DNA of 19,739 bases, taken from positions 1 through 19,739 of the forward strand of contig CAQBRY010000026.1 of NCBI GenBank assembly GCA_948762645.1. Direction: 5' to 3'. The notes beneath the pieces were generated by a model. It did no database searches, was not told the DNA's origin, and was given only the letters and a program-made list of their open reading frames with translations. The position numbers were made by a program, and so were the translations under genes. The stretch is from an uncultured Eubacteriales bacterium. Lineage in GTDB: Bacteria > Bacillota > Clostridia > Oscillospirales > Acutalibacteraceae. Within the stretch, counting starts at the first letter, position 1, and each line of letters opens with the position of its first letter. Below are positions 1 through 6,032 of the stretch, piece after piece.

Positions 1-40
1 ATTTAATGCAGAATAATACTTGTTTAAAATATCCTTGAAA

Positions 41-472
41 TTATTGTTTTTTCTTAGAAAGTTTTTCTTTTAATTTTGGCAACCATGTATTTTTTCCTTT
101 TTTATAAAGCCACTTTCCACCTTCCCAAGCACCAATAAATTCTGCAGCTACAATGGGAACAAACACCAACTGATCTGCCAGATCCCCCGACATGGAAGTA
201 TGTTTACTCACAGCCTCCGCTGCCTTTACCGGAAGATACCCAAAAACATCAGTCAAATCTCCACCTGAAACTTTATCAAGCTCCTCTTCAGGCATTTCGG
301 ATATTTTTGAAACCATATTAACTATCATTTCACCTAAATCATCTATGTCTTTTTCCGTTACCTCTACACCTTCATCAGCAAAAGCTTTCTTAACCTCTTC
401 TTTAGTCTCAAAATTTATTATTTTTCTTACAAACTCTTTGTTATTTAACTTTTCTATTATTTTTTTATCCAT
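41..472 (-). CDS. Nif11-like double-glycine leader peptide (A)
   Basis: 143 residues. Residues 1-71 look like a Nif11-type leader: charged, helical, starting MDKKIIEKL and ending in EELDKVSGG, a double-glycine cleavage motif. The remaining ~72 residues would be the released part. It has no Cys, holds a small hydrophobic stretch (VPIVAAEFIGAW), and ends in a Lys-rich tail. The leader is clearly homologous to those of 582-1031 and 14592-14972. In known families such leaders direct export and cleavage by C39-peptidase ABC transporters, and the product is often a bacteriocin or modified peptide. No transporter or modifying enzyme is in this window, so the activity of the product is unknown. A GGGGG Shine-Dalgarno lies 7 nt before the ATG. 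Its own promoter is at 502-530. Confidence 0.75.
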   Translation of the reverse strand: MDKKIIEKLNNKEFVRKIINFETKEEVKKAFADEGVEVTEKDIDDLGEMIVNMVSKISEMPEEELDKVSGGDLTDVFGYLPVKAAEAVSKHTSMSGDLADQLVFVPIVAAEFIGAWEGGKWLYKKGKNTWLPKLKEKLSKKKQ

Positions 473-501
473 AATATAACCCCCTTTTTTGTTATATAAA
501 A

Positions 502-530
502 ATTATACAAAAAAAACAAAACAAAGTCAA
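502..530 (-). promoter_or_regulatory. SigA-type promoter of leader peptide A
   Basis: On the minus strand, TTGACT and TATAAT are separated by 17 nt. The -35 box lies inside the 3' arm of the terminator hairpin at 520-546, and the T-rich tract of that terminator forms the spacer. Confidence 0.65.
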
Positions 531-546
531 GTTTTTTGACTTTGTT
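520..546 (-). terminator. Rho-independent terminator downstream of leader peptide B
   Basis: On the minus strand, an 11-bp perfect stem (AACAAAGTCAA / TTGACTTTGTT, loop of 5 nt) is followed by a T-rich tract. It follows the 582-1031 gene and overlaps the promoter of the next gene. Confidence 0.65.
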
Positions 547-563
547 GTGCTTCGGATTTTTAT

Positions 564-590
564 CTTACCTTGAAGGTATCTTTAACTTTT
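564..590. repeat. 27-bp direct repeat, copy 1 (LysM gene 3'-end fossil)
   Basis: Matches 1126-1152 at 25 of 27 positions, with the common block CTTACCTTGAAGGTAT. On the minus strand it can be read as KLKIPSR and a stop codon, which is the exact C-terminus of the LysM lysozyme. Here, however, it lies across and beyond the end of leader gene B. Confidence 0.75.
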
Positions 591-1031
591 ATCTTTGGCC
601 ATTTTATCATAGATAATTCCTGATGTACCCAAATACCAATGTTTATGATTTGTAATCCATTTTCCGGCTTTATATATACCTGCTCCCGTAAGCATAATCG
701 CACTTGCAATAACTGCATCGGAAATATACTCTGCATTGTCTTTCATAAAATCACTATTAAAATCTGTACCTAAATTTTCTATATATTTCGTGGTGTTTTC
801 TGAAACTTTTTTAATTATTCCGCCACCAACATTATTTAATTCCGATTCTGGAATTGTTGAAATCTTTGAAGATACAGCACTAAGCAATTTACCTATTTGG
901 TTAATATCTTCTTTGGATATTTCTAAATTTTCTTTTTTAAAAGATTCTATAACTTCATCTTTGGTTTGCAAAGCCATTATTTTTTCAACAAAATTTTTGT
1001 CCTTTAATTTTTCCAAAACTTCTTTTTTCAT
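582..1031 (-). CDS. Nif11-like double-glycine leader peptide (B)
   Basis: 149 residues. The leader (about residues 1-72) starts MKKEVLEKLKDKNF and ends in SELNNVGGG. It is homologous to leader A and to the 14592-14972 protein. The released part (~78 residues) contains a hydrophobic segment (DAVIASAIMLTGAGIYKAG) followed by GKWI, similar to GGKWLY in peptide A, and has no Cys. The ATG at 1031 is chosen because AAGGAA lies 9 nt upstream and the start then aligns with the other two leaders; a TTG two codons earlier has no well-placed Shine-Dalgarno. The gene is bracketed by the 27-bp direct repeats at 564-590 and 1126-1152. It is likely an exported bacteriocin-like peptide, but the function is not shown. 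Confidence 0.75.
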   Translation of the reverse strand: MKKEVLEKLKDKNFVEKIMALQTKDEVIESFKKENLEISKEDINQIGKLLSAVSSKISTIPESELNNVGGGIIKKVSENTTKYIENLGTDFNSDFMKDNAEYISDAVIASAIMLTGAGIYKAGKWITNHKHWYLGTSGIIYDKMAKDKS

Positions 1032-1068
1032 AATCAATCATTCCTTTTATATCAAATTATATTTAAAT

Positions 1069-1097
1069 ATTGTACAAAAAAACAGAGGCAAGGTCAA
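1069..1097 (-). promoter_or_regulatory. SigA-type promoter of leader peptide B
   Basis: On the minus strand, TTGACC and TACAAT are separated by 17 nt. As with peptide A, the -35 box is in the descending arm of the upstream gene's terminator. Confidence 0.6.
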
Positions 1098-1116
1098 CAA
1101 AAAAGTTAACTTTGCC
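1087..1116 (-). terminator. Terminator of the GH25-LysM gene
   Basis: On the minus strand, GGCAAAGTTAAC pairs with GTTGACCTTGCC around a 6-nt loop (one mismatch, one wobble). A T-rich tract follows. Confidence 0.6.
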
Positions 1117-1125
1117 ACAACCCAA

Positions 1126-1152
1126 CTTACCTTGAAGGTATTTTTAATTTTT
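1126..1152. repeat. 27-bp direct repeat, copy 2
   Basis: This copy covers the last codons and stop of the GH25-LysM gene. Copy 1 is at 564-590, so the two copies lie either side of leader gene B, 562 bp apart. Confidence 0.75.
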
Positions 1153-2278
1153 GACCCACTTTAATTTTATCATTAGCAAGTTCATTTAAACTCATAATGT
1201 CCGTATACCTTGAGCCGTCGCCCAAAAACCTTTGAGCTATTCCCCATAAAGTATCGCCGGGCCTGACGGTATAAGTGATAGTTACACTTTCAGGATCAGC
1301 AGGTATCCTAAGTATTTGACCTGGATAAATCATATCGTTTGTAAGACCATTTAAACTCATAATTTCTGTATACCTTGATCCATTGCCCATAAATCTTTGT
1401 GCTATTTCCCAAAGAGTATCTCCGCTTCTTACCCTATAAAGGACATACCCCGCACTAGAATCTTGAGGTATACGAAGAACTTGGCCAGGATAAATAGTTT
1501 CACCATTTAATCCATTTAAAGCCATGATTTCTCTATATCTATCACCATTGCCTAAGAGTCTTTGTGCTATACTCCATAAACTATCTCCGTTTTTGACAGT
1601 ATAAAAAATCGGTCTGTCAGACGGTTCAGGCTCAGGCGTGGGCTCCGGACTTGGTTCAGAAGAACCTTCCGTATTATTTAGACCTAATTTTTTAATGATT
1701 TCCGGATAATTTTCAAAAGATGTATTCAAATCTACTCCTCCTGTAATACCAGATATTTCTCCGTCTTGAGAGTGTTGCCATATAGTCACATTTTCACTGT
1801 ACGAAAGATTGCTGCTCCAATCTGCAAGCCAAATATCAAGGTCACTGATACGATCCAAATCAACAAAATTTCTTACCCAAGAAAGATTTAAATAAACAAT
1901 TGGATAAAAATTTTTTTCTCTTAAAGTATCAGTAAAAGCAAGGATTATATCCGTAACTTTTTCTTTGCCAAGTTCAGATATAGAAACTTCTTCAATATCA
2001 AGGGCCAGCGGGTAGTAGAATTTATAAGGCGACACAACGTCAAGAAAGTGATTAGCTTCTGCTATGGCTTCATCTGTATTCATTGCGTAGCAATAATGGT
2101 AAGTGCCGGCAGAAATATTTGTCTGACCAATGCCTATAATATTGTTATGAAAACGTTTATCTATACCAGACGTACCATAAGTAGCTCTAATCATAGCAAA
2201 TTGTATGCCGGAATTTTGAACTTCATTCCAAAAAATACTTTCTTGGAAACTAGAAACATCAATTCCTCTGTACTCCAT
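1127..2278 (-). CDS. GH25 lysozyme with three C-terminal LysM domains
   Basis: 383 residues. Residues 1-200 are a glycoside hydrolase family 25 (Chalaropsis-type muramidase) domain: it starts YRGIDVSSFQ, has the acidic catalytic strand ALDIEE and the late IWQHSQDG motif. A Pro/Glu-rich linker (about 205-222) follows, then three LysM peptidoglycan-binding repeats, each with YTV..GD(S/T)LW.IAQR and GQ.L.IP. The enzyme should cut the N-acetylmuramyl-N-acetylglucosamine bond of peptidoglycan. There is no signal peptide. That fits a mother-cell spore protein, a protein released by lysis, or a phage-type endolysin. The Shine-Dalgarno is weak (GGATGTG). The gene is divergent from the PAAR-like gene. 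Confidence 0.9.
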   Translation of the reverse strand: MEYRGIDVSSFQESIFWNEVQNSGIQFAMIRATYGTSGIDKRFHNNIIGIGQTNISAGTYHYCYAMNTDEAIAEANHFLDVVSPYKFYYPLALDIEEVSISELGKEKVTDIILAFTDTLREKNFYPIVYLNLSWVRNFVDLDRISDLDIWLADWSSNLSYSENVTIWQHSQDGEISGITGGVDLNTSFENYPEIIKKLGLNNTEGSSEPSPEPTPEPEPSDRPIFYTVKNGDSLWSIAQRLLGNGDRYREIMALNGLNGETIYPGQVLRIPQDSSAGYVLYRVRSGDTLWEIAQRFMGNGSRYTEIMSLNGLTNDMIYPGQILRIPADPESVTITYTVRPGDTLWGIAQRFLGDGSRYTDIMSLNELANDKIKVGQKLKIPSR

Positions 2279-2589
2279 AAAAAATCACATCCATTTGTTT
2301 TTGTTTTTGGGGATTTTAATAAAACTATTAATTAAAATTTTTAATGTATTTTATTAAGTAAAATCGATAAATATATAATTTGTATATTTCATAGAAAAAA
2401 ATTCATTTAGAACAAAAAATTAATAAAATAAAAATTTCACTAGTATACAATTATAAAAGACGTATTATTCTGCCCTTTACAATACTTTAGTTCATAATAA
2501 AACTTTACACTGTATAGTTGAAAAATATTATAGCTAAATATTATAATTAACTTTATAAAAACAAAAGTATTATTGAAAAGGTGAATACA
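2279..2589. other. Divergent intergenic region
   Basis: 311 bp of very AT-rich sequence between the lysozyme gene and the PAAR-like gene. Apart from the candidate promoter at 2504-2531 I see no structured element. Confidence 0.5.
2504..2531 (+). promoter_or_regulatory. Candidate promoter of the PAAR-like gene
   Basis: TTTACA and TATTAT are separated by 16 nt, ending about 58 nt before the start codon. The match is moderate and the region is AT-rich, so chance is possible. Confidence 0.35.
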
Positions 2590-2964
2590 ATGGGAGTATT
2601 AGTAAATGCAACAACACAATGCAGGTGTAATTTCGGGGCGAATCCTCTTCCTTTAGCAGCGGCAGACGCCAAAACTCTAGCAGATAAAAAACCTGCTTTA
2701 ACCATCATGGATATTCCAAAAGGTGTTTTCGGTATATGCAATTCACCTATGAACCCAGCGGCAGTAGCAGCAAAAGCAGCAGGTGCTACTGCGCCTTGTA
2801 CGCCTGCTTTCTTGCCTCCCATGTGGGTTCCTGGGTCGCCTACGGTACTTATAGGAAACAAACCAGCTCTCAACAATTCATGTTCTATGACATGTACATT
2901 GGGCGGACCAAATTGTATCACCATACTTCCACCCGGAGGAGCAGTCACAGTAAACGTGAAGTAA
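2590..2964 (+). CDS. PAAR-like protein (DUF4280 family)
   Basis: 124 residues. It shows the DUF4280 pattern: GVLV start, early Cys residues (QCRCNFG), a central FGICNSPMNPA, then PC.P and MWVPGSPTVLIGNKPAL, and a C-terminal C..GG-I motif (CTLGGPNCITILPPGG). PAAR proteins form the metal-stabilised tip of contractile injection spikes. DUF4280 members in Firmicutes are often near secreted toxins. No tail, sheath or toxin gene is adjacent, so its role here is open. The ATG at 2590 follows AAAAGGTGA. An upstream in-frame GTG at 2581 is part of the Shine-Dalgarno and is less likely. Confidence 0.8.
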   Translation: MGVLVNATTQCRCNFGANPLPLAAADAKTLADKKPALTIMDIPKGVFGICNSPMNPAAVAAKAAGATAPCTPAFLPPMWVPGSPTVLIGNKPALNNSCSMTCTLGGPNCITILPPGGAVTVNVK

Positions 2965-3102
2965 AAATATCAACCAAAAACTTACTTTAATTTTTGAGTA
3001 TTTAATTATTATCTTCTATTCATAAACTTATCAACAAACCGAAGGTTACGTATACTTTTCATTTTTTCTTGTTTTGAAATAAAACTCTAACATAAATTTT
3101 TA

Positions 3103-3131
3103 TTGACAAATTATTTTTCAACTGATATTAT
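3103..3131 (+). promoter_or_regulatory. SigA promoter of the tRNA pair
   Basis: Consensus TTGACA, a 17-nt spacer and TATTAT, 46 nt upstream of tRNA-Thr. This is the strongest vegetative promoter I see in the window. Confidence 0.8.
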
Positions 3132-3176
3132 TTGTAGGAGCGTATTATAACAAACTATAAAAATCAAAAATTTTTA

Positions 3177-3252
3177 GCTGGTGTAGCTCAGTTGGTAGAG
3201 CAATTGATTTGTAATCAATAGGTCGGGGGTTCAAGTCCGTCCACCAGCTCCA
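3177..3252 (+). tRNA. tRNA-Thr (anticodon UGU)
   Basis: 76 nt. The acceptor stem is GCTGGTG/CACCAGC, the D-arm GCTCAGTTGGTAGAGC, and the anticodon stem ATTGA/TCAAT encloses TTTGTAA (anticodon TGT). A TTCAAGT T-loop and an encoded 3' CCA are present. The T-stem has one G-G mismatch. It decodes ACA and is co-transcribed with the tRNA-Tyr 10 nt downstream. Confidence 0.95.
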
Positions 3253-3262
3253 TAAATAATAA

Positions 3263-3347
3263 GGGAGATTTCCCGAGCGGCCAAAGGGGGCAGACTGTAA
3301 ATCTGTTGCTTCTAGCTTCGGTGGTTCGAATCCACCATCTCCCACCA
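3263..3347 (+). tRNA. tRNA-Tyr (anticodon GUA)
   Basis: 85 nt, class II with a long variable arm. The acceptor is GGGAGAT/ATCTCCC, the anticodon stem GCAGA/TCTGT encloses CTGTAAA (anticodon GTA), the T-loop is TTCGAAT, and a 3' ACCA is encoded. Confidence 0.95.
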
Positions 3348-3350
3348 TAT

Positions 3351-3381
3351 TATCCTTATTGATATAATAAGGATATTTTTT
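3351..3381 (+). terminator. Terminator after the tRNA pair
   Basis: TATCCTTATT and AATAAGGATA form a perfect 10-bp stem with a 5-nt loop, followed by TTTTTTATTTT. Confidence 0.85.
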
Positions 3382-3418
3382 ATTTTAAAATATATTAATT
3401 AAAGGATGTTTGGACTAA

Positions 3419-4129
3419 ATGAAAAAAATAATATCTTTTTTATGTTCTCTTTTCTTAATTTTGCCACCTCTATTAAAAGCATCACCCCCAAATGTAATTA
3501 TCAGATTTATGACTGGCAATGATTGTTTTAATTGTAATAGGTCTATCGAAGTCAAGGGAATAATGATCCATTCTACAGCCGAACCCGGAATAATGGCAGA
3601 AGATTGGTTTGATTTGTGGAATAAATCTTACAAAAAAGGTGATTTTGAAAGACAAGTTTGCGTACATTGTTTTTCAGATGATAAAAACGTATGCCAATAC
3701 CTGCCTTGAACAAAAAGATCATGACATTGTGGAAGAGCGTTTCCTAACGGACCAAGTGGACACGACACCCATATATCAATAGAAATATGCGAACCTCAAA
3801 ACATACAATATGATTTAAGCAAAGTTACCACTATTATAAGTTATGATCCAAAAGATAAGAAAAATATAGAATATTTCAAAAAAGCATGGAAAAACGCCGT
3901 ATGGTTATGTGCAAAACTGTGCCAGGAGTTTAAAATAAGTCCATCGGAAATTATCAGTCATCAGGAAGGACATACTTTGGGTATAGCCTCTAACCACGGT
4001 GATCCCAAGCATTGGTGGGACTACCACGAAAAAACTATGGACGATATGAGATCAGACGTCTTTACAGAAATATCAAAAAAATTAATAGATTCTGCTCTGC
4101 AAAACGAAAGAAAAATCACCTTTTTCTAA
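3419..4129 (+). pseudogene. N-acetylmuramoyl-L-alanine amidase (Amidase_2), two in-frame TGA codons
   Basis: One reading frame of 237 codons runs from a signal peptide (MKKIISFLCSLFLILPPLLKA) through an Amidase_2-type domain: IMIHSTAEPG, VCVHCFSD, HCGRAFPNGPSG, HISIEICEP, ISHQEGH, IASNHGDPKHWW. The family cleaves the MurNAc-L-Ala amide bond in peptidoglycan. The frame is interrupted only by TGA at 3707 and 3722. They fall in YLP[TGA]TKRS[TGA]HCG, where the family normally has Trp (the LPW...WH motif). The other six Trp codons in the gene are TGG. As it stands, only the first 96 residues would be made. It is either a recent pseudogene from two TGG-to-TGA changes or a gene read through at TGA. 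AAAGGA lies 12 nt before the ATG. Confidence 0.8.
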
Positions 4130-4183
4130 ACACTAATATATAAACTTCTTTAAGCTAAAAATATATTTACTAAAAAAGCTCAT

Positions 4184-4215
4184 TAAAGCCAAGGGCATTA
4201 AAACCTATGGCTTTA
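4184..4215. terminator. Bidirectional terminator-like hairpin
   Basis: TAAAGCCA and TGGCTTTA form an 8-bp stem followed on the plus strand by a T-tract. It lies between the convergent amidase pseudogene and DUF11 gene. Confidence 0.6.
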
Positions 4216-4219
4216 TTTT

Positions 4220-5116
4220 TTAGACAACTCCAATTACCACTATAGTCATAACAGATGGAGTTGCAGTAACTTCACCTGTAGTAGTATCCTGAGTATAAGA
4301 AGCGGCTGGTAAAGACAACGTTTGTGAAGAATCCGTACCGGGCATAGACAAAACCCCACCATCATAAGTATAATCAGTATATGAAGCACCGTTTACAGTA
4401 ACCGAATCTATACTGCTCGGAGCGGCTTCTGCAGGAAATTGATCAGAGATTTGTATGTTTGACGCCTCTGTATTACCGTAGTTAGAAACAGTAAAAGTGT
4501 ATGTAACAGGACCACCGGCGACAATTGCTTCAGGAGACATACATTTAGCAATTTCAAGCCTTGGACGATCTGAAACAGTAGCTGTAGCGGAAGCGGTAAT
4601 ATTTTCAACAGCAGCATTTGCATCTGCGTTTTCCCCACCTTGACTTAATGAAGAAGTATTAATAATTGTAGAGCCCGACTCAAGTCTGGCTTTTTCATTA
4701 GCCCTGGCAGTAAATAAAATTTTTGCAGTGGCTCCGGCTGCTAAAGTAGGGATAGTAAAAGATATACTATTATCAGTAATTTGACTTGCATTTATAGAAG
4801 TAAAGTCCGCTTCATTTAAAGATATGTATGAAGTATCGGGTATAAAGTCAAGTGGAGTTACTGTTCTTGAATTATATGTATAACTTCCCAGGTTGTCGGT
4901 GACAATTAAATTATTATAAGCAGTATCCGAACTGTTTTTTACGGTTATAACATAGGTCATACTCTCACTAAGATAATAATTTGGATTTACTACCATTTTC
5001 TGCAGACTCAAACTATCAACAATTTCCCCTGTAACAGCATTAGATCTGGCAGTATAAGTATTTCCATCACCGTAATTATAACTAACATTAGCGATATTTT
5101 GAAAAGATGCAGCCAT
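4220..5116 (-). CDS. DUF11 domain protein
   Basis: 298 residues with the layout of a recurrent clostridial family. An N-terminal region (FQNIANVSYNYGDG...SNAVTGEIV) is followed by a first DUF11-type beta-sandwich (LSLQKMVVNPNYYLSESMTYVITVKNSS...DNLGSYTYNS). A second such domain (LEIAKCMSPEAIVAGGPVTYTFTVSNYGNTEASNIQISDQFP) ends in a conserved-looking tail (TQDTTTGEVTATPSVMTIVV). It is rich in Ser, Thr and Ala. It has no signal peptide, no sorting signal and no membrane segment. DUF11 domains are Ig-like folds common in surface and extracellular proteins. In a spore former, a coat or exosporium role is possible but not shown. The Shine-Dalgarno is strong (TAGGAGG) before the ATG. Confidence 0.85.
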   Translation of the reverse strand: MAASFQNIANVSYNYGDGNTYTARSNAVTGEIVDSLSLQKMVVNPNYYLSESMTYVITVKNSSDTAYNNLIVTDNLGSYTYNSRTVTPLDFIPDTSYISLNEADFTSINASQITDNSISFTIPTLAAGATAKILFTARANEKARLESGSTIINTSSLSQGGENADANAAVENITASATATVSDRPRLEIAKCMSPEAIVAGGPVTYTFTVSNYGNTEASNIQISDQFPAEAAPSSIDSVTVNGASYTDYTYDGGVLSMPGTDSSQTLSLPAASYTQDTTTGEVTATPSVMTIVVIGVV

Positions 5117-5158
5117 TTTTAACCTCCTAATATTATAAAAATCCTAGAAGTGTAGTAT

Positions 5159-5179
5159 ATATTACTCTCCTAGTAATAT
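5159..5179. promoter_or_regulatory. Inverted repeat upstream of the DUF11 gene
   Basis: ATATTACT-CTCCT-AGTAATAT, a perfect 8-bp inverted repeat about 43 nt upstream of the DUF11 start codon. A second one, AGCAATA-GAAAA-TATTGCT, is at 5187-5205. They could be operators or leader hairpins. No promoter could be assigned with confidence. Confidence 0.3.
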
Positions 5180-5286
5180 AGTATTCAGCAATAGAAAATA
5201 TTGCTTAAATCTTTTTATACTCCCCCGAAAAAAGGCAGTGAAAAATAGGCAGGGAGTAGGGCAAGCTAATCACAAGGTGATTAGAA

Positions 5287-5346
5287 ATGAGATGTCCAAA
5301 ATGCAAAGGAGAAGAAAAGGCAAAAAATGGATATGGTTGGCAGTAA
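5287..5346 (+). pseudogene. N-terminal fragment of an IS1-type transposase (InsA-like)
   Basis: Nineteen codons reading MRCPKCKGEEKAKNGYGWQ, then a stop. The MRCPKCK..E..KNG pattern is the N-terminal zinc-ribbon of IS1-family InsA and related transposases. After the stop, other frames keep only faint similarity, and no catalytic DDE domain follows. A perfect 8-bp inverted repeat (CTAATCAC-AAG-GTGATTAG, 5266-5284) lies directly before the ATG. This is a remnant and not an active element. Confidence 0.45.
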
Positions 5347-5620
5347 AGAGCCTCTCAGAAAATACGAGGATTTTATGTAGGTTCTCGTGAAACCTAAAGC
5401 TTTAAGAAGCTTTCTCAAAATATACAAAGGCTAGTCACAGGTATCTTATGTAACAGAGAAACCATCGTATCAATAGCTTGTCCCCATATGGTCTAAAAAG
5501 GGCAGAATTACACACACACTTGTGCAAACTTCGCTTTAAAAAATAGGTTTTATGAAGATGTTCTGTATAAAGCTACAGAATTATCTATTATACGTACTTT
5601 TTATATATTACAGAACATAT
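5347..5620. other. Region without a recognisable gene
   Basis: All frames are closed by frequent stops. It is probably decayed sequence related to the transposase remnant. I see no RNA gene. Confidence 0.4.
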
Positions 5621-5652
5621 CCAAATTGTTTGAAAAAAGTCAAATAATTTGG
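5621..5652. repeat. 13-bp inverted repeat next to a Shine-Dalgarno
   Basis: CCAAATTGTTTGA and TCAAATAATTTGG (12 of 13 complementary, the other a G-U pair) around AAAAAG. The downstream arm runs directly into GGAGGAG at 5651-5657, so a folded RNA could cover the ribosome binding site of the short ORF at 5667. Confidence 0.5.
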
Positions 5653-5666
5653 AGGAGTTATCGTAA

Positions 5667-5783
5667 GTGGTAATAAGGAAATCAAGTGCATTTATAAAAA
5701 ATATGATTACTTTAACAATAACATCCTATTCGAAATTCTTAATAACACTAATATACCGTATGAGGTATAGTATGCTATCGTAA
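5667..5783 (+). CDS. Possible short ORF (38 codons)
   Basis: A GTG 9 nt after GGAGGAG opens 38 codons with hydrophobic and basic residues (MVIRKSSAFIKN...). I do not recognise it. It overlaps the 3' end of the opposite small membrane-protein gene by 9 bp. Only the strong Shine-Dalgarno supports it, so it may be spurious. Confidence 0.25.
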   Translation: MVIRKSSAFIKNMITLTITSYSKFLITLIYRMRYSMLS

Positions 5784-6020
5784 TAAAATATTTAAATTTT
5801 TAAAACCATGGATATTAAAATTAATGTCTTTACCCATAAAATGTGCTTTAACACAAATATTCTCTTCATTTATATTATAAGTCAAAAAAGGTATGTTTTC
5901 TCCGAAGGCAACGTACCGAATATTTTTTTCCACAACCACAAATCCACAAAATAAACTAAGTATTAAAAAGGTTGATCCCATTGAAACTAAAAAATATTTC
6001 AAATTTATAGCGTCTTTCAT
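5775..6020 (-). CDS. Small membrane protein downstream of spoIIP
   Basis: 81 residues with one membrane segment (about residues 9-31, YFLVSMGSTFLILSLFCGF) and a short C-terminal domain outside it. I do not recognise it. AAAGGTGAGG before the ATG is a good Shine-Dalgarno. The start lies 12 nt after the spoIIP stop, so the two are very likely co-transcribed, which suggests a role in or near sporulation. Confidence 0.65.
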   Translation of the reverse strand: MKDAINLKYFLVSMGSTFLILSLFCGFVVVEKNIRYVAFGENIPFLTYNINEENICVKAHFMGKDINFNIHGFKNLNILLR

Positions 6021-6032
6021 GTATCCTCACCT

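Noticed and set aside
3145..3348. Minus-strand reading frame of 67 codons across the tRNA pair
   Set aside because: It is the antisense of tRNA-Thr and tRNA-Tyr. The GDGGFEPP/LNPRP pattern is a familiar artefact of translating tRNA genes.
3419..4129. Genome-wide reassignment of TGA to Trp
   Set aside because: Trp is encoded by TGG in the intact genes checked here (spoIIP, tmk, DUF2156, GNAT, PAAR-like), and TGA ends cotJA and the DUF2156 gene. A low-GC genome with recoded TGA would use it for most Trp codons.
5266..5770. Complete insertion sequence
   Set aside because: Only 19 codons of an InsA-like N-terminus are recognisable; no DDE domain, no terminal inverted repeats and no target duplication were found.
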